Assembly (NCBI GenBank): GCA_021234155.1
Contig: JAJEKV010000104.1
Span: 2,403,985 to 2,467,984 of the forward strand
Source: Isoetes taiwanensis
Lineage: Eukaryota; Streptophyta; Lycopodiopsida; Isoetales; Isoetaceae
Length of the DNA stretch: 64,000 nt
Reading direction: 5' to 3'
Shown here: positions 11,127 through 21,278 of the stretch, piece by piece
Layout of the letters: each line of letters begins with the position of its first letter
How positions within the stretch are numbered: the stretch's first letter is position 1
The notes under the pieces: generated by a model
What the model was told of the DNA's origin: nothing
What the model saw: the letters and a program-made list of their open reading frames with translations, nothing else
Database searches by the model: none
Program-made: the position numbers and the translations under genes

Positions 11127-12942
11127 ATGGCGCTCCGGAGATACTGGCGCAAGCTGACCGACTATGAATTCGAGGTAGATTGGTCTGCCATTTCTTTTGC
11201 TGCAGTTGGCGATGTGTTTCGTAGCCTGCTTGAAGATCTTGCAGGCCTTCCACCACGTCCTGACACTCTCCACAATCACCGTTTTCCTTGGTGGCACCCA
11301 TCCCATGTCAATGTTAATCATTTTTACATTTATAGCCAGTCGCATCAATCATCTAGTTTCTTAATTCGTGGAATCATCTACGATATGGGAGCTCTCATAA
11401 TTCCACAAAGTCCAAAACCTTACACAAAAAATGGAAACATAGGTCTTGATGAGCGCAAGGACTGGAGTAATGTGGTTCATGGGTATAGCATGGAGCAGAA
11501 GAATGTTGATATTTTTAAGGCAGATGCAACTGAGGTTTTGGATAGGTTAGGGCTTAAAGATGTTGTAGGTCTCAAGGAGAAAATTGATAGTGGGAAACAA
11601 GTTAATATGAGGCAGCTGAAGTTAGCAAAGAAGCAGGAGTTGGAGGAGATTATGGGCAAGGGTGATAGCATCCGGGTCAAGTATATGGACAGAATTATGC
11701 AGAAGAAAATGGCTGCTGAAGCACGGTGAGAGCAGGCAAAACTTGGGAGTGTTCCAACAACATTGCCTCCTAAGGATGGGAGTGGTTTGCATGCCATGCC
11801 TGGTTCACCAGCGCTTGTGCGGTATTTACAGGTTTGATCTTCTTTTGAACTTAGGTAGTTGCATTTCAATATGTTTTGGCTCCAGCTTGATTATTATTAT
11901 ATTGCGCAGGTCTTTCCAGCCTAGATTATTTTGTACTGATTTCTAGCTGGATTTGGGGCCTCCCCTCATGTGTGTTTATAGGAGCGTGGCCTCTCGCAAG
12001 CTCTCTTAGCACACAGAACAGAGGATGATTTGAGGATGTTGTTGGACCAATTGGGAAACTTTCCTTTCGAGGATTTGAAATTTATCCAATCTATGAAGGA
12101 GAATGCAGTACCTGGCGAAGCACTGAGGTGCATATGTGAGATATTTATCTCTTTAGGTGATTTTCTAGCTCATCATATACTGGTGCTTACCCTGACTAGC
12201 TTATTTACAGCGAAGAAATGCTGAATTCTATATGTACAAAGTGGGGCCTTAGTCCTAAACAAGTTCTTGTGGTATGCATTTACTCCTTTTTGTTGCGTTT
12301 TAAGATTATGCACAACCTTCAAATTAGTGTCTCAGATGGTATTTATGTACATACTCAAATATCAGTTTTCAAATGCCAGATATTAGTTGAGGTCACAAAC
12401 CATATTGCATAATCTTGTATACTGGATAAGGGCAGATTGCAGCCCGTTGCCATTTAAGGATAATTAGCATCCCTTTGTCAATCAAACCAGTTAGGAGACT
12501 CTTCTTAATCATCAATATCATTAGGTTAGTCTTTTTTCCCTGGGAAACGTTAGAAAACTTGCAGATTTATTTGGGGAGGTTCGTATCCCTTGATTATTGG
12601 CAGGTGGTGGGTGCAGGTAATGAAGGCGATTCTGTGTGTAAAATAGTTTCTGACAGGGGATACTTTGTATGTCGTGTGAGAAATAATTTGGAAGATTCGC
12701 TGGAGGGATCTAAATCTTCTCAACTGATTGCCACCAGCTCCCATCTGGAAAGAGGGGGTATTGTCTCGTGGTTTAATAAGTTATCGGAAGGGACTCTACA
12801 TCTAGAGGATAATTGCATGCCTGCTGTTAACAGGGAGAATGTCCACTTTACTGTTATGGACATGACTGAATTAAAGTGGGTGGTGGAGGATTTGAATGGT
12901 GTATCCTATAGGACGACCACCTTCATACGTGGGTTTGCATGA
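11127..12942 (+). pseudogene. Damaged gene, possibly HAD-like hydrolase
   Basis: Exon-like segments: 11127-11831, 11982-12127, 12211-12271 and 12604 to about 12942, joined by GT-AG introns with consistent phases. The product includes GIIYDMGALIIP, a lysine-rich helical region, GSPALVRYLQERGLSQALL, EEMLNSICTKWGLSPKQVLV and then VVGAGNEGDSVC. The order resembles a HAD-superfamily phosphatase: motif I near the start, a cap, then a core with motif IV. Key residues are absent, however: motif I lacks the DxDGT aspartates and motif IV has VGAGN where VGDGxND is usual. A TGA at 11727-11729 falls in the middle of exon 1 in an otherwise continuous frame, where CGA (Arg) would fit, as expected of a CpG transition. 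The first 70 codons may not belong to the protein. The exon chain is well supported; the family is a tentative guess. Confidence 0.5.
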
Positions 12943-14005
12943 CCTATGCAATCTTTATGTCAAAGTTTACTGCTGGGGTGATGATCTCGAATGTCATGAA
13001 TATACTTTTACACTTACTTGGATTTGTCAAAGGATCGACAGCTTTAGGCGAATATTTGCCTCCTGCCTGCTGTTACCAGGGAGAATATCCACATTACTGT
13101 TACTGTTATGGATATGACTGATGTAAAGTGGGTGGAGAATTTGAATGTTATATCCTATAGAGATAACCACCACGTTGCATGACCTGTATGTGGTCAGAGG
13201 AAAGATTGTGTGCCGAGCATTATGTAATACAATGCGTGCTTTATTGTATTCTCTATTCATACCTTTGCTTGTGATGAATAAAGTGTACTTCCAAGTTAGC
13301 CATTTGCTCTTAACTGTTTTTTTATGTATCACAAAACTGTTTTAACTTTTTGGCAAAGATTATTACAAGCAAAGGTATGAATAAAAAATAGAGAATGCAA
13401 TAAAGCATATATTATATTCTAATAGCAACATAATGCACTGCATACAATTTTTTGTTAAACAAAAAGTAGAAGAGTATAAGATGATTAGTTGACTAATTTT
13501 GCAAGTTCAAAACAAATTGCAATGTTCCGTAGGCTTTGATAAGTTATCGGAAGGGACTACTTTTTGAGGATAATTGTGTGCCTGTTGTTACCAGGGAGAA
13601 TGTCCACTTTACTGTTATGGATATGACTGAATTAAAGTGGTAGTAGAATTTGAATGGTGAAACCACCAGGATGCATGACCTGTGCAATTCTTATGAAGAT
13701 TTAGGATTTTGTGTTAAATCTGAAGTCAACGAGTTAACAGTTTTGTGGGGTTTCATTTCTCTTTCTCTGGAACACTACTATGGATTGGAATAGCCATTTG
13801 CTCTTTAGCTGCTTTTTATGCAAAGTACGGTTTATGCATCACAAGCAAGATATGAATAAAGAATGCAATAATACATGCATGGTATACTAATAGCAATCGT
13901 ATGCACTAATAGCAATTGTATGCACTGCATACAATCCTATGTCAACAAAAAATTATAAGAACGTATATCAAATTGCAATCTGCTGGCCCGCTATAGGTTT
14001 TGATA
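12770..14005 (+). repeat. Triplicated gene 3' end with foldback
   Basis: A block carrying gcctgctgttaacagggag, ttactgttatgga and atgactgaattaaagtgg occurs three times: at about 12770-12930 (inside the last exon of the damaged gene), 13055-13190 and 13535-13690. The second and third copies carry similar downstream sequence and end with caaattgcaat...taggctttgata near 13545 and 14005, so they form a tandem duplication of about 480 bp. Inside the second copy an inverted repeat with arms of about 70 bp (13210-13280 and 13365-13445) contains tcatacctttgcttgt and its complement. One arm recurs at about 13847-13945. Confidence 0.75.
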
Positions 14006-14554
14006 ACCAATAACACATTTGACTGGTGAATCTGTCTTGTTAACCATTTTTGGCACACTTAAAATTAAATCTCAATATTATAAGACGAATTTCAAAATGA
14101 TCTCTCTTGTTACTGATATCCTTCCAATAAAGGCATGGACACTCAGTAAGCAAAAAGAGAAATATGTATTCACAAAAATATGCTTCAAAGTTGTAAATCT
14201 TTCTATCAATTATGATTGTAGAACCAATGTAACAAATGATATGAACAAGGGCCCCGTAAAGAGACAACTGAGAGCCTTGAGGCATGGTTGGAAGGCATTT
14301 GCAATGTAAGCTGCAGTAAACTGGGATTCCCTGTATGGAAAAGTTGTCTATGCAGAGCAACATATCACTTATCGCTGCATGGAAATGAAGAGCCCAGCCA
14401 GTCCCTGTGACAGAATTGTTTAAAATCACACAAGGGTCAAAATAAATGGATGTGAGAAGCTTTGCCATAATTCCATGTTGTTAACGATAAATCGTTATGT
14501 CCCTACACTGGGAACTAGTCCGCTTTACAGAGAAATATAAGCCTGATGAGCACA

Positions 14555-16343
14555 TCATTCTAGATCATCATCCCCAAACAAATCATCTTCTACAAAACTG
14601 GGACTTAATTTTGCTGCTGCAGCTTTAGAGGATGTGTTACTGGACTTTTCTGCCCTAACATTGTCAGGACTCTTCTCTTTAGATGGAGTGGCCCAGGAAC
14701 CACCAAAGCTACTAGCAAGTGATTCTCCATAGATATCTTCATACAAGCCACCACTTTTGCTGGGTGCTTTTACTCTATCCATGTACTGCTTCAATTTGTC
14801 AGTGACTCCTGCTGAGATATTTCTTTCTTTTGACCTACTATTCTCTGGTCCATTAGGAATAACTGTGACCTGTACAAGCGACTCGTATTTACCAACCAGA
14901 CTACCTTCCCTAAGCCCTACCGGTCCAGATACTGTGCTGACATCTGCTCCATCAGAATATCCAACCATCTCCACCAGAGTCCCACCAGCTTCATCTCTAA
15001 AGGAAACATGGGCTTTCCTTTGTTTCTTGCTTTGCCTTTCTTCAGACCTTTTCTCAGCAAACTTGTTTTTTAAAGGCGGCGACAATGAGATATCGCAACC
15101 AGTGAAATTAATCTGGTTGAGAATTGTGTTGTATTGAATAACCGCATCCTCATCTGCGGGGTCTGGTCGAGGGGGAAGCTTGACATGATCAGGAAGGGTT
15201 CTCAAAATCGAAGGAGGCGGCCCTGAAAGTTTTCTAAGGACATAGCTCCTGGTAGATCCACCAAAGCGGAGTGACTGTCCAACCTCCAGCTCCACTGGAT
15301 TATCCTTGCTCAGCCGCTCATTTGCACAAAAGTGCCATGAACTGATCCAAGGTCAATGACATATATGCCGCAGATTTAGAAGATTACAATTAGAATTAAG
15401 AAATGGAATGAACCGTACATGTCACCGTAAAAAATCACTGTATTGACAAGAGAGCACTGTATTGACAAGAGAGCACATTGACCATCTGAGTACATAACGG
15501 GAATTCTTTCTGACATAAGCAAATAAGGGTAAGCTTCCACAAGACAATATATGGAGAATTGTCCAGTGGAAGTATTACTAATCTAGTGAAAGCCTCTGTT
15601 GCCCCCTTTAAACAATGACTACATTAAAAGTTTCAAGTTTGTATAGATCCTCACCCATACAACGAGTAATGAACATCGAGCAGGATAAAGGTAATTAAAA
15701 GCAATCAAAGGCTATTTTACGAAGCTTTTACTCCACTCAATGATAATTGCATGGTTCGACAAAGCGAAAAGGTTCACACTTCGAGAAGATACCAGTGCCT
15801 CTGAACACAAGTTGAGTGCTTCCCAACAATGTGTTAGGCAATCCAATAAGCAATGTTCAATTACTATACGTTGTTTAGGTTAGAATCAACATCAACACTG
15901 AACTCTACACCACATGGTCAAAGAGCTGTATCATACCCTCGATTTTTGTGCAGCACAACTGCTGCATGCTGTCTGGAAACAGATGGATGGGTCAAGAACG
16001 TAGTTGCACATCGCAGCCATCCTACAAAAAGACAGCAGCGTTTTGTCAATGAAATCGTATCAACCAATTCTCCTTCTTTCATTACTTCCAGCCAGTAGAT
16101 GCCAAGTCTAGGCTCCACAGCCCAATCTGGAGGCTGCCAAGTAGAGTTTCCTCCCCCAAGGGTAGATGGTTCCTTAGAAACATGTGTCTGTGTCTGAGTT
16201 ACTGAAGATACCTGTGCTGGCTGTGCTGCTTGTGCAACAGCTTGTTCCGGTCTAAGGGAACTACTACTCACAGAAAACGGTTCTGTAGACTGTGCTTTCT
16301 TAAATCTGTCTAGCCCGTATCTGTTCAACATTATAGGTACCAC
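14555..16343 (-). pseudogene. NIPP1: NIPP1 (PPP1R8)-like FHA protein, disrupted
   Basis: Plant homologue of nuclear inhibitor of protein phosphatase 1, a nuclear FHA-domain protein. The N-terminal exon (about 15950-16343) starts near MLNRYGLDRFKKAQ, continues to STWQPPDWAVEPRLGIYWLEV and enters the FHA domain with HPSVSRQHAAVV. The second exon (14555 to about 15369) carries IYVIDLGSVHGTFV, LEVGQSLRFGGSTRSYVLR, a basic stretch with HVSF close to an RVxF phosphatase-docking motif, and an acidic end DDLFGDDD. Lesions: a 1-base loss near 16023 and a 1-base gain near 15988 scramble about 11 FHA residues; a 1-base loss near 15325 shifts the frame after GTFV; and the acceptor before the second exon (about 15369-15371) reads GG or CG instead of AG. 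The last 246 codons are intact. Identification is firm; pseudogene status assumes that the bases are right. Confidence 0.8.
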
Positions 16344-18177
16344 ATGAGGTTTGTTTTAATGGATTATCTGCCCAAATTCATCTGTGATACATTGAATGCC
16401 AGTTTTAAGGTATTCCTGCACAAGAATGATCTAAAATCACACAAAGGCTTGAAAACGAAATGCGTTTTTAAGCTACAAACCGGAAGCATCATCTTGGGTG
16501 ATGTAGTTAGGGTAAATATGATGCAGCCGCCATCGCCTTTGTTTTGCCCGTCGACACTTCTTAACAATATTGGCAAAAGTTATTAAGGTACGTATTTGTT
16601 TGGGTTTGAGGATTTCAGCATATGCCGGAGGATATTCGGATCGGACAGCGGGGATGGAAGGGATTGTAGTGCGTTAGTGTTTTACGTGTCAATCGCGTCC
16701 CATTCTTATCTACGCATTAAGCACATAGAGCCAAAAGCAACATTTTTTAGAAGTTTGTGTAGAAATGTCCATATGTGTATATATAAAGCAGTATATTTTA
16801 TGTTCTTCAAAAATAATGAGCTAATTTTTCTGGGCTGAGAGCAGCCCTAGCGCTCGACACGTACATTTTTTCTTCATTTCTAAAATAATTAAGGTAATAT
16901 ATCTGTGCCTAAGACATGACACGGCACTTCTTTTCCCCTCGTTTTTTTTTCTCGAACTCGCGGGCGATGGCCGATTGATGGCACGGAGGCGCCTCTCTCG
17001 AGGGCTTTTCTTTCTTCCTGGTCTAGAGTCCCTTCCACCTCACTGTGGGGAGCTTTCCAGATCCGCTGAACCAAGCCGTAAAAGCTCCTTCTTAAGCAGA
17101 TGAAACCGTGGTATTCCAAGCTATGGAGGTCTTAAACAGATGAAACCGGTGGTATTCCAGTCGGGTATGGAGGTGGTCCTTCCAAGCTATGGGTTGGGAA
17201 GAAATCGCCACGCCCACATCTATGTTCTCTGGTAGACCCCCAGGCCTTCCCAAAGAAAGATCACCGGTAATTATCGCCAGCTTTAGATTCAATATCAACT
17301 CTCAAGATATGATGATTTTGGTTTTTCCTTGGCTTTTGGCATATCTTGAAAAAGAATAAGTAGATCAAAAGTAAGGGGATAAAAAATAGAAGATACCGAA
17401 GCAAGAAATAGGGCCGAATCAAGCCCAAGGAAAGAAAGGTGGCAAAAGATCAGGCCAATTAGCCGGATATGCAAGGCCAAGATGCTCTCAGTGCAATCCG
17501 ACAAGAAATCCTTGTGTTGGAGATAAAAATTTTAGGAAAAGGGAAGACTGTAAGTGGGAACCCCAAAGAAAGGGCCTAATCCGACTACCGGGAAAGAGGA
17601 CGATTGGTTGCCTAATCCGCCGTGCCGAACCGCCAGCTAAAGAGATAGCACGGGCCTAAAATTGGCCACTCAAGAATAATGTAAGAAGAAAAAAAGCCCA
17701 ACCTGATTTTGATCTACGCTTGATTGGTTCCGTGAAACAAGCTGGCTAAGCAAACCGACCACACTATCTCCACCCGATTTTGGTTATTATACAAATTAAA
17801 TGGAACCGGCTGAGTTATCCAATCTAGAAAGAAAAAGATGTAAGTAGCAGAACATTTTGTGGAGTCGTTTTTTTATTAAACCCGTGCTAGTCGAAGCGTG
17901 CCAGAAGAAATAAATTATCTTCCAAAATGGCGCATCAGTGCATGACTTTGTGCAGAGTTGTGAGCCCTTGGTTGTCCTCTTCTATAGCCGAGCTTAGAGT
18001 TTCTTTGTGGTTCTTCTGTTCCATAGATAGCTCTGTATTTTTACAGATTTGGCGACCTCTCCTTTGAGTACTTTGGGCATATAGCCTTTGTTTTTCTTGC
18101 CAAGATTGTTTTCGTGGCAAAAACCCTAAATCGTTCATCTTTCTTTGTGCGTGATTCTAGACTCGGGAGTATCACAA
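16344..18177. other. No supported gene
   Basis: No motif-bearing frame was found. A small imperfect duplication lies at about 17090-17170 (cagatgaaaccg...ggtattcca twice). The stretch 17870-18140 ends in a pyrimidine-rich tract with gcaaaaaccctaaatcg, a composition seen in plant 5' leaders and LTRs. I could not decide which. Confidence 0.4.
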
Positions 18178-18219
18178 TGTCGTTCTTTACTATGTGGCTG
18201 AACATCCCATTCATCCAGG
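18178..18219 (+). other. Candidate first exon, low support
   Basis: An ATG at 18178 opens MSFFTMWLNIPFIQ and is followed directly by a donor-like gttagc at 18220. It lies about 0.9 kb upstream of the methyltransferase-like gene in the same orientation, after a leader-like stretch, so it could be that gene's first coding exon. No matching acceptor could be identified. Confidence 0.2.
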
Positions 18220-18462
18220 TTAGCCATCATGTTTAAACTTACTAACACGATTATTAAGGGAGCATAAATTGTAAAAGCCATCTTTATTATCGCTTGGCAT
18301 TCAAATGATTTGCTTAGAACTAGAATGTGGTCTGTGTTTTGAGAGATTCATAAAGATTGTTGTTAGCGATGGGCATCTACTTAAATAGCCAGCTCTGTAA
18401 GAAAATGGTTTTTTCCTTGTGAGGTTGTGAGTAGTTATTGGAATCGGAGTTGGAGCCCGTCA

Positions 18463-18529
18463 TTTTCTTCTTTTAATTTGATTACTTTTAGCGTCATTTT
18501 CTTCTTTTAATTTGATTACTTTTAGTGTC
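18463..18529. repeat. Near-perfect 34-bp tandem duplication
   Basis: The unit gtcattttcttcttttaatt plus gattacttttag occurs twice in direct succession, with one base different at the end of the unit. It lies in non-coding sequence upstream of the methyltransferase-like gene. Confidence 0.85.
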
Positions 18530-19078
18530 TTCTGGTGCTTGATTTCGTTCGTTTGTCTTTCCTATACTTTCAAATGTTATCAATTGTAAATATTATCAAC
18601 CGATCGGCAAAGATCTTTGCAAACAAGGCAAACCTTCGGTCTCTAGGTGTGAATCTGGCCCAACGAGATTAGAGAGGCGCACTTGCAAACCACTCAAGTT
18701 CACTAGAGGTATCAATAGGTGACACAAAAAGTATAAACCTTGGAAAAGCAATGACAGAAGATACAGAAAGTCCAATGGTAGAGAAAGGCCAAGTAAATGA
18801 TGTCCAGGATATGACCCGCCAATCGATCCAATTTGCCCTGTATGTATTTGTTTAATTAGATCATTTTCCTTCTCTTCTTGTAAATATGTAACCATGAAAT
18901 TTGTGTAGGTTTTTGCTCACTTTAGATGGTGGTCGACATAATGAGTAAATGTCGACGAGAGAGGATCAGAACCTCCCAAGATACCTCTTTGCCGTATCTT
19001 GCGGAATGAGGCCGTACGTGCTGTGTCAAGATGTGATACTAAGATGAGGGATATACTTCGTAATGAGGGATGTGGTTA

Positions 19079-21085
19079 GATGCTGTTACTAGGGCTGATT
19101 TTGACTCTAAAACTTCTAGATTGTCAATTGAAAAGCTCCTAAGGTACCCAATGACGTAAGAGATCGTTGGGTGCATTGGATGTCATCTGGGTCTGCGATC
19201 CATAGTACGTACGGGATTCCTAAGGGTGATAAAAGCTTCAAAGATTGGATAAAAAAAGAAGTATGGTTGGAGCATTTGGTGGAGAAGTCTAGTGAAGTAT
19301 TCAGTGAGACTGCTGCAACATATCAATTGCAGATTCAAGTACCACATGGTGGTGACTTAGAAAGTTGGTTCCGAGCCTTCAAATTAAAGAATAGAGCCAC
19401 TATGTTCAAGCAATATCACAAACACATGTCTGCAACTGTGGCTATGGCGTCTTCTTATGAGATTGATAGAAGTTCAAGAAGAGTAGCCTACAGGTATAAG
19501 TAATGGAGTTTCTGCATTTCTTTTCCGTATGAATACATTTAAACGTTTCGTGCAATTTTGCAGATATTACAAACACCTTCTCAGTGAGAAACTTTTAGCA
19601 AACCTGCCAACTGAATTGGAATGTTGGAAGTCCACAGATGAAAATTACATGTACTCAAAAAAGGGGAACTTGGATAGGCAAGGTGGTCTAAGTGATTATG
19701 AAATTCAAAATTGTCCCTGGTGGATCGATTTTGCTATTGGAGAATATCCATTGAGTGAAGAGGAGGAGTATAAGGCAAATGTGAAAGTTCCGGGTCTTAA
19801 AAGAAAAGTGGATTCACCTGGAAAGACAAAAACAAGTTTGGATGATCCACTTGATAAAGGAGTTCTAAAAAGAAAGAGAAGAAAGCAAGAGAAGTCACAC
19901 GAAATTTCTGGTAAATAATTATCATTATTTATTTGCATTCATGTACATATTGATTTTTTACAACCATGTGACACCGTGTTACATGTGTGGCAGCTGGTAC
20001 AACAATCGATCTGGATTTTGTCGATGCCGAGGAAGATGTCCACCCCTTCGACATTTCCAAGGTGGTCTCCAACACCTCGCTTGAATTGCATTGTGGAGAC
20101 ATCTTGCGTGCCTATGAACAATATTCAAAGAAGGTCGATGCTCCGGTTTTTCAAGACGTTAGAGAATTTGCAAAAAGGCATGCTAGGAAGCCACATGAGT
20201 ACGAGAGAAGTGGTAATGTCAGAGATTGGGAATTTGAATTAGTTATTATTGATTTCCCTACAAATAACATGCCTTGCGAGGAGTATTTTGAGATTCCACC
20301 ATGGAACGTATGCAATACTTCCTTAATTCAAGCAGCTTTCTCTTTTGGGACATTATGCCTTGATGATGATGGTTGGTTGGTTTCTATTTGTTCGGTTGAA
20401 CAAGCAAGGACAGTAGAGAAAGAGGCAAGATTAAAATGCTTGGAGACCTTCAGAACTTACTTCTTGCATCAGAAAGAACCTTTTGGATACATGAAGGACA
20501 GATTTGGAAAGTTTACAAGCAATGTCTTGCTGGTAACTGTTTGGTTTAGAAAGGGCACCTCTCCAAGCATCCAAGACAATGTTCAGTTCTCAAGTAAGTG
20601 ATTTTTTATTTTATCTATCTTATTTTAAACTATCGTATCTCATGTATATTGATTTCATGTGTTTCTTAATTTTAATATATCTTGGTTAATATTTGTCCAT
20701 TTCAGACAAACGTCTAACACTCTCCAAGCAATCACTTGCTCATTTCTTCATGGACGGCAGTAAGCTTACTGCAAGCCCTGCTACCACAGGTAGGAAATCC
20801 ACCGAGAAGTCCATTTCGTTCATGGAGTTCATTATTGAGAATTTTAGTCCAAGAGAAGGCCTGGTATTGGACTTACTTAGTGGAACGGGTTCAGCAATAG
20901 TAGCATCTGCTATCTTATCTCGTCATTGCTATGGGTTAGACAATGATAGAATGTTAGTGGAACATGTAAATGCATCTCGTCTTTCAGCCCTTGCAAGTGG
21001 TTCAAAAAAGTATGATGAGAAGAATTACGAGCTTCCCGGGGATTCAGATGACGAAGTGGCAGAGGAAGATGAAGAACCCTCATAG
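19079..21085 (+). CDS. Bacterial-type DNA amino-methyltransferase-like protein, multi-exon
   Basis: Exons read: about 19142-19493, 19564-19910, 19994-20593 and 20706-21085, joined by canonical GT-AG introns with matching phases. The protein has a WD-rich N-terminal part with a lysine-rich, nuclear-signal-like tract (KRKRRKQEK). It then has LELHCGDIL, followed by FELVIIDFPTNN and LDDDGWLVSI, then about 100 residues, and finally GLVLDLLSGTGSAIVASAIL with CYGLDNDRMLVEHVNASRL. This is the motif order of beta-class N4-cytosine/N6-adenine methyltransferases: catalytic motif IV first, target recognition in between, SAM motif I last. Motif IV is DFPT where DPPY/SPPY is usual, so activity is doubtful. 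Motif I, LSGTGS, is close to FxGxGT. The N-terminus is unresolved: 19079-19141 reads in another frame, with a shift or small intron near 19130-19160. An acidic tail precedes the stop. It could be a captured bacterial gene, a transposon-derived gene or a DNA-binding relic. Confidence 0.65.
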
Positions 21086-21175
21086 TGCGTTCGTTTATTT
21101 CTCTTTGTAAATTTTTAGCCATTATGGTAGTACTACTTATCTTTTTTAACGTATTAGCATTCTTCCTGTGTATGC

Positions 21176-21278
21176 AGAATCAATGGCTTCAGTTTTGTCA
21201 AAAAGGGAATCTCCAGTTCAGAAGGAAAGAAGACGTATGCGTTGTCTACTTGTAGATGACGAGTGTGAAGAAGGATGA
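21176..21278 (+). other. Exon-like block downstream of the methyltransferase-like stop
   Basis: Following a tatgcag acceptor-like site, one frame reads ESMASVLSKRESPVQKERRR and continues MRCLLVDDECEEG to a stop at 21278. The composition matches the acidic and basic tail of the upstream gene. No donor joins it in frame, because the upstream frame stops at 21083. It may be a lost or alternative terminal exon. Confidence 0.3.

Noticed and set aside
14040-14468. 142-codon minus-strand open frame
   Set aside because: It overlaps an open frame on the other strand, has no motif, and lies just downstream of the NIPP1 pseudogene, so it is more likely 3' flank.
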